Source of the DNA: an uncultured Nitrososphaerales archaeon
GTDB taxonomy: Archaea > Thermoproteota > Nitrososphaeria > Nitrososphaerales > JAAOZN01
Reading direction: 5' to 3'
NCBI GenBank assembly: GCA_938029515.1
Contig: CALJAQ010000155.1
Span: forward strand, 1 to 9,545
DNA: 9,545 nucleotides
Shown: positions 6,194 through 9,545 of the stretch, piece by piece
Layout: each line of letters begins with the position of its first letter
How positions within the stretch are numbered: the stretch's first letter is position 1
Program-made: the position numbers and the translations under genes
Notes under the pieces: generated by a model
Databases searched by the model: none
Seen by the model: the letters and a program-made list of their open reading frames with translations, nothing else
What the model was told of the DNA's origin: nothing

Positions 6194-6201
6194 AATATAT
6201 A
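6194..6201 (+). promoter_or_regulatory. TATA box of the pstCAB-phoU operon
   Basis: AATATATA is centred about 32 bp before the pstC ATG at 6229. A transcript would start near 6222-6225, leaving a leader of only a few nucleotides. The near-symmetric sequence could also serve the minus strand. It is loosely flanked by CTTG (6183-6186) and CAAG (6208-6211), which might form half-sites of an operator. Confidence 0.5.
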
Positions 6202-6228
6202 GCGCCAACAAGGTAGCTGTAAAAGGTC

Positions 6229-7233
6229 ATGGAGTCTAATGGAACGCAGCCGTCAGCAAACCAGAAGAGGAACAATCTCGCCACACCCCACCTTCATCAC
6301 CTAAAAAGAAGCTTTAACGGCGACCACCTCTTTTTAGCCATAATTGTTGCAGCAGCATCTAGCGTACTTATCATAATGGCTCTATTGGTCATAAAGATCT
6401 ATGATGGGGCTGCACCTATCTTTGACCGCTTTGGATTAAGCTTCTTAACAAGCTTAGATTGGAATCCAGTAGCAGATATTTATGGTGCCCTCCCATACCT
6501 TTTAGGCACAATAGCAACATCGGCTATAGCGCTTATTGTCGGTGTGCCGATAAGTTTGGGCGTAGCCATCTTTTTGGTTGAGATAGCGCCTGCTAGCATC
6601 AGAGCGCCTTTATCCTACATTATTGAGCTGTTGGCGGCTGTGCCAAGCGTCATCTATGGGCTGTGGGGTGTGTTTGTATTTAGGTTCTGGGTTAGGGATC
6701 TAATAGAGACTCCGCTATCAACCTATTTAGGATTCATACCTATATTCAGCGGCACACCTTATGGGTTGAGCATACTTAGTGGAGGGCTTATCTTATCTAT
6801 CATGATAATTCCAACTGTTTCAGCTGTATGCAGAGAGGTGCTTCTATCGGTGCCAGTGAGTCAAAGAGACGCAGCCTACAGCTTAGGCGCAACAAGATGG
6901 GAGGCTATAAGGATAGGTGTGTTAAGCTACGCTCGCGCCGGCATAGTAGGTGCAATAATCTTAGGGTTAGGTAGGGCTTTTGGGGAGACGATGGCTGTGA
7001 CGATGGTTATAGGCAACGCCATCGGGCCCTTCGCTCTGCCTACCTCGCTTCTGAAGGCGGGGCAAACTATGGCTTCTCTTATTGCTAACGAGTTTAATGA
7101 GGCAGATCCGGTTTCTCTTCACCCGTCAGCCCTTATAGGAGTAGGGTTCATACTACTGCTCTCAGCCCTTATCATAAACGTGGCTGCTCAAATACTCATA
7201 TACCGCGTGAGGGCGAAGGGGGTTGTGGAGTAG
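6229..7233 (+). CDS. pstC: Phosphate ABC transporter permease PstC
   Basis: One of the two membrane channel subunits of the high-affinity phosphate importer, 334 aa, normal for PstC. A polar, His/Asn-rich cytoplasmic N-terminus (about 1-32) precedes a first membrane helix at about 34-56. After an extracellular loop comes the binding-protein-dependent permease core (about 90-325) with roughly five more helices. The EAA-type coupling loop that docks on PstB is SQRDAAYSLGATRWEAIRIG (211-230), followed by GRAFGETMAVTMVIGN (248-263), the PstC/PstA signature. The ATG is close behind a TATA box, so the message is nearly leaderless. The gene opens the operon with no pstS in front, so the binding protein must be encoded elsewhere. 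The end overlaps pstA by 11 bp. Confidence 0.95.
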   Translation: MESNGTQPSANQKRNNLATPHLHHLKRSFNGDHLFLAIIVAAASSVLIIMALLVIKIYDGAAPIFDRFGLSFLTSLDWNPVADIYGALPYLLGTIATSAIALIVGVPISLGVAIFLVEIAPASIRAPLSYIIELLAAVPSVIYGLWGVFVFRFWVRDLIETPLSTYLGFIPIFSGTPYGLSILSGGLILSIMIIPTVSAVCREVLLSVPVSQRDAAYSLGATRWEAIRIGVLSYARAGIVGAIILGLGRAFGETMAVTMVIGNAIGPFALPTSLLKAGQTMASLIANEFNEADPVSLHPSALIGVGFILLLSALIINVAAQILIYRVRAKGVVE

Positions 7234-8083
7234 AGCAAACTATAAAATAAGAAGGCTCAAAGACCGCTTCATACTCGCCCTAACCGTTTTATGTGTAATA
7301 CTCGCTATCGTCCCGCTTGCAAGCATATTGATCGAGGTCGTGGCGCGCGGTCTACCAGCGATTTCAATAGAGTTTCTGACATCGCCTCCAGGGGTCATAG
7401 GGCAGGCTGGCGGAGGTGTCGCTAACGCTATCCAAGGGACATTTATTCTCATAGGCCTCTCATCTCTTATAGGTGTGCCCTTAGGCGTCTTGGCTGGAGT
7501 TTATCTGGCTGAGTTTGGCGATAACACTTTCGGTAGAGTGATTCGCTTCTTTAGCGACGTTCTGATGCAGATGCCCTCGATTGTAATAGGAATATTTGTA
7601 TACGTTTTGGTTGTGCTCGCTGTGGGCAGGTTTTCACCTATTGCCGGTGCAGTAGCTCTCGCTATAATAATGCTCCCGATCGTGGTGAAGACAACAGAGG
7701 AATCGGTAAGGCTTGTCCCCAATATTATACGTGAAGCGGCGCTTTCACTCGGTCTGAGAAGATGGAGGGTGACTTTAAGCGTGGTGCTTACAGCAGCGAA
7801 AAGCGGGGTAATTACAGGGGTGATGCTTGGGGTGGCGAGAATCGCTGGAGAGACTGCTCCGCTTATAATGACTGTGCTCGGTAGCCAATGGTTCTTTTCA
7901 AGCCTATTTGAACCTATTGATGCGATTCCGCTGCGAATATGGAGGTTGGCGCTACTTCCATACGATTACGCGCATCAGCAGGGCTGGGGTGCTGCATTAG
8001 TTTTGGTGACTATTGTGTTAGCCTTGAATGTGGCTGTGAAGGTTTTAACTAGGGCAAAGTTTAGTGGCAGGGTGGGGATTTGA
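7223..8083 (+). CDS. pstA: Phosphate ABC transporter permease PstA
   Basis: Second channel subunit, 286 aa, typical length. An N-terminal membrane helix lies at about 15-39. The permease core (about 70-275) begins with [20 protein letters not shown], and the EAA coupling loop is [20 protein letters not shown] (169-188). [19 protein letters not shown] (203-221) is the PstA signature, and the C-terminal part has [15 protein letters not shown] (247-261). The start is TTG, overlapping the end of pstC by 11 bp; no in-frame ATG occurs until M115, within the permease core, so TTG is required. A G-rich stretch just upstream (GGGCGAAGGGGG) may help ribosome loading. It heterodimerises with PstC and is driven by PstB. 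Confidence 0.95.
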   Translation: MWSRANYKIRRLKDRFILALTVLCVILAIVPLASILIEVVARGLPAISIEFLTSPPGVIGQAGGGVANAIQGTFILIGLSSLIGVPLGVLAGVYLAEFGDNTFGRVIRFFSDVLMQMPSIVIGIFVYVLVVLAVGRFSPIAGAVALAIIMLPIVVKTTEESVRLVPNIIREAALSLGLRRWRVTLSVVLTAAKSGVITGVMLGVARIAGETAPLIMTVLGSQWFFSSLFEPIDAIPLRIWRLALLPYDYAHQQGWGAALVLVTIVLALNVAVKVLTRAKFSGRVGI

Positions 8084-8895
8084 CACTGAGGTTGATTGTT
8101 GAGGAGAAGGAGGAGAAGCCAACTTCAGCTCCTCACCCTACATATAAGATCGATGCAGTGGGGTTAAATGCTTGGTTTGGGAGTAACCATGTCCTTAAAG
8201 ATATAAACATCAAGATTAAACCGAATACCATAACCGCTATAATAGGGCCGTCTGGCTGCGGGAAGTCGACGCTCATTAGATGCTTTAATAGGATGCACGA
8301 GTTAGTACCTAAGGCTAAGGTTTCTGGCAGAGTCTACCTTGATGGCGAAGACATCTACGCTCCAGGCGTTGACCCGGTTATTGTTAGAAGGAGGGTGGGC
8401 ATGGTCTTTCAGAAGCCAAACCCGTTTCCTACGATGTCCATCTACGATAATGTGGCGGCCGGTCTTAAGCTCGCTGGTATTAGGAGTAGGCAGACGCTTG
8501 ATAAGATTGTTAGGGAGAGCCTTGAGGCTGCTTGGCTTTGGGATGAGGTTAAGGACGATCTTAACAAGTCTGGTGCAGCCCTCTCAGGTGGGCAGCAGCA
8601 GAGGCTGTGCATAGCGCGTGCGTTGGCTGTTAAACCTGAGGTTATACTGATGGATGAGCCTTGCTCAGCTTTAGATCCAATAGCTACGGCTAAGATAGAG
8701 CAGCTGATGGTTAGTTTGAAGGAGGAGTATACTGTTGTGATAGTTACTCACAATATGCAGCAGGCTGCGCGTGTAGCCGATTACACAGCATTCCTATACC
8801 TCGGTAGGTTGATTGAATACGGGGAGACTTCTCAGATCTTTGAGAACCCACGTGATGAGCTGACTGAGAAGTATATAACTGGCAAGTTCGGATAG
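8080..8895 (+). CDS. pstB: Phosphate ABC transporter ATPase PstB
   Basis: ATP-binding subunit of the phosphate importer, 271 aa. All nucleotide-binding motifs are intact: Walker [10 protein letters not shown] (56-64), Q-loop Gln111 in [12 protein letters not shown] (109-120, with the PstB-typical QKPNPFP), signature LSGGQQQR (168-175), Walker B VILMDEP (188-194) and switch His224. The family hallmark FNRMHELVP (69-77) separates PstB from other ABC ATPases. The first 20 residues are a charged extension beyond the usual start. The TTG start overlaps the pstA stop by 4 bp (TTGA) behind a G-rich GGTGGGG, a tight coupling. It ends with TAG, and phoU continues in the same reading frame straight after. 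Confidence 0.97.
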   Translation: MTLRLIVEEKEEKPTSAPHPTYKIDAVGLNAWFGSNHVLKDINIKIKPNTITAIIGPSGCGKSTLIRCFNRMHELVPKAKVSGRVYLDGEDIYAPGVDPVIVRRRVGMVFQKPNPFPTMSIYDNVAAGLKLAGIRSRQTLDKIVRESLEAAWLWDEVKDDLNKSGAALSGGQQQRLCIARALAVKPEVILMDEPCSALDPIATAKIEQLMVSLKEEYTVVIVTHNMQQAARVADYTAFLYLGRLIEYGETSQIFENPRDELTEKYITGKFG

Positions 8896-8904
8896 TGCTT
8901 GAAC

Positions 8905-9545
8905 TTGGTTAGACTGCTTGACATAGGGTTAGAGCGGCTGAAGAATATGTTGATCGATATGGGCACCTTCTCTGAGAAGACAGTAGCAACCGCCATCGAA
9001 GCCTACACACAGGGTAAGAACCTTGTAGATGATGTGTATTCAGCTTCTGAAAGGCTTAGGATGCTTGAGGAGGAGGTTAGTGAATTAGCGACAGAACTCT
9101 TAGCTAGGTATCAACCTGTAGCCTCTGATCTGCGTTTCATAAAATCTTGCCTCGAAATAGCATACGGCTTCACAAGGTTCGGTAGGTATGCTTACGATAT
9201 TATGCAGGTTAGAAGCGTATTTGGGGACCTCTCTAAATGTGAAACCAAGCCTATAGAGGAGGCTGGTAAGCGCACTAAAGAGATGATTCAACTTAGCATA
9301 AAGGCGTTCATAGAGCGCGACGTGAATATGTCGAAGAAACTTAAGGAGATGGATAGCGTAGTCGATGACATCTACCTGCAATACGTTAAAACCGCTGCTG
9401 AAAAACAAGATAAAGACATAAGATGCATAATAGCTGCAACACTCATCCTAAGGTATCTGGAGAGGATAGCAGACCACGCTACGTATATAGCGGATTCAGC
9501 GGCCTACATTAAATCAGGTTCTAAAGCTGCTAGACGGTCTATAGG
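8905..9545 (+). CDS. phoU: PhoU-type phosphate transport regulator (3' end outside window)
   Basis: A stand-alone PhoU without a DNA-binding domain. The first 213 residues are visible, nearly the full length of a usual 215-230-aa PhoU. The N-terminus VRLLDIGLERLKNMLIDMG is typical of repeat 1, with a second helical repeat from about residue 120 containing SIKAFIERDV, VDDIYLQYV and the motif RYLERIADHATYIADSA near the window edge. It probably binds metal and damps PstB/PstCA activity when phosphate is plentiful. The start is TTG at 8905 (TTG at 8899 is possible; the first ATG is 8947 and would remove conserved residues). Only 9 nt separate it from the pstB stop, with no clear ribosome-binding site, so it probably relies on coupled translation. 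Confidence 0.9.
   Translation, partial: MVRLLDIGLERLKNMLIDMGTFSEKTVATAIEAYTQGKNLVDDVYSASERLRMLEEEVSELATELLARYQPVASDLRFIKSCLEIAYGFTRFGRYAYDIMQVRSVFGDLSKCETKPIEEAGKRTKEMIQLSIKAFIERDVNMSKKLKEMDSVVDDIYLQYVKTAAEKQDKDIRCIIAATLILRYLERIADHATYIADSAAYIKSGSKAARRSI

Noticed and set aside
6136..6195. Longer AbrB-PhoU form starting at TTG 6195
   Set aside because: The TTG is embedded in a TATA-like sequence and the added 20 residues do not belong to the AbrB domain; the ATG at 6135 fits better.
1..9545. tRNA, rRNA or CRISPR array
   Set aside because: Reading both strands showed no cloverleaf with TTC-arm signature, no rRNA core sequence and no regularly spaced repeats.

Overview
The window is archaeal. 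The evidence is TATA boxes 25-30 bp upstream of start codons with little or no leader, a bifunctional Fae-Hps formaldehyde enzyme, an AbrB-PhoU fusion regulator, several TTG starts, and heavy use of AGA/AGG (Arg) and ATA (Ile) codons. This fits the Thermoproteota/TACK side (Nitrososphaeria-, Caldarchaeia- or Bathyarchaeia-like), possibly thermophilic. That placement is inference; no rRNA or other marker gene is present.

Layout. Positions 1-1158 hold a YdjM/DUF457-type membrane hydrolase (+) that converges on and overlaps an unrecognised 175-codon gene (-). Positions 1382-2843 are a two-gene operon: a 94-aa protein of unknown function whose end overlaps the start of a 394-aa Fae-Hps fusion. 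Positions 2844-4499 are sparse: a possible structured RNA just after fae-hps, about 480 bp with no convincing gene, a 66-aa two-helix membrane protein (-), a perfect 19-bp tandem repeat, and the decayed remains of an IS transposase (about 3852-4349). Positions 4500-9545 are a phosphate locus. On the minus strand, an AbrB-PhoU regulator is followed by a DUF1122-like gene. Divergently on the plus strand run pstC, pstA, pstB and a second phoU, which leaves the window.

How they work together. PstC and PstA form the membrane channel and PstB the ATPase of a high-affinity phosphate importer. The short downstream PhoU probably restrains the transporter, and the AbrB-PhoU protein probably controls transcription from the shared 90-bp promoter region. 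No pstS (binding protein) lies in the window. Fae-Hps most likely makes ribulose 5-phosphate from hexulose 6-phosphate, or the reverse, with the Fae half capturing the formaldehyde.

Most worth following up: the unknown gene coupled to fae-hps, the divergent Pho control region with a small palindrome beside the TATA box, the single amber codon separating pstB and phoU in one reading frame, the DUF1122-like gene coupled to the regulator, the transposase relic, and the possible RNA after fae-hps.
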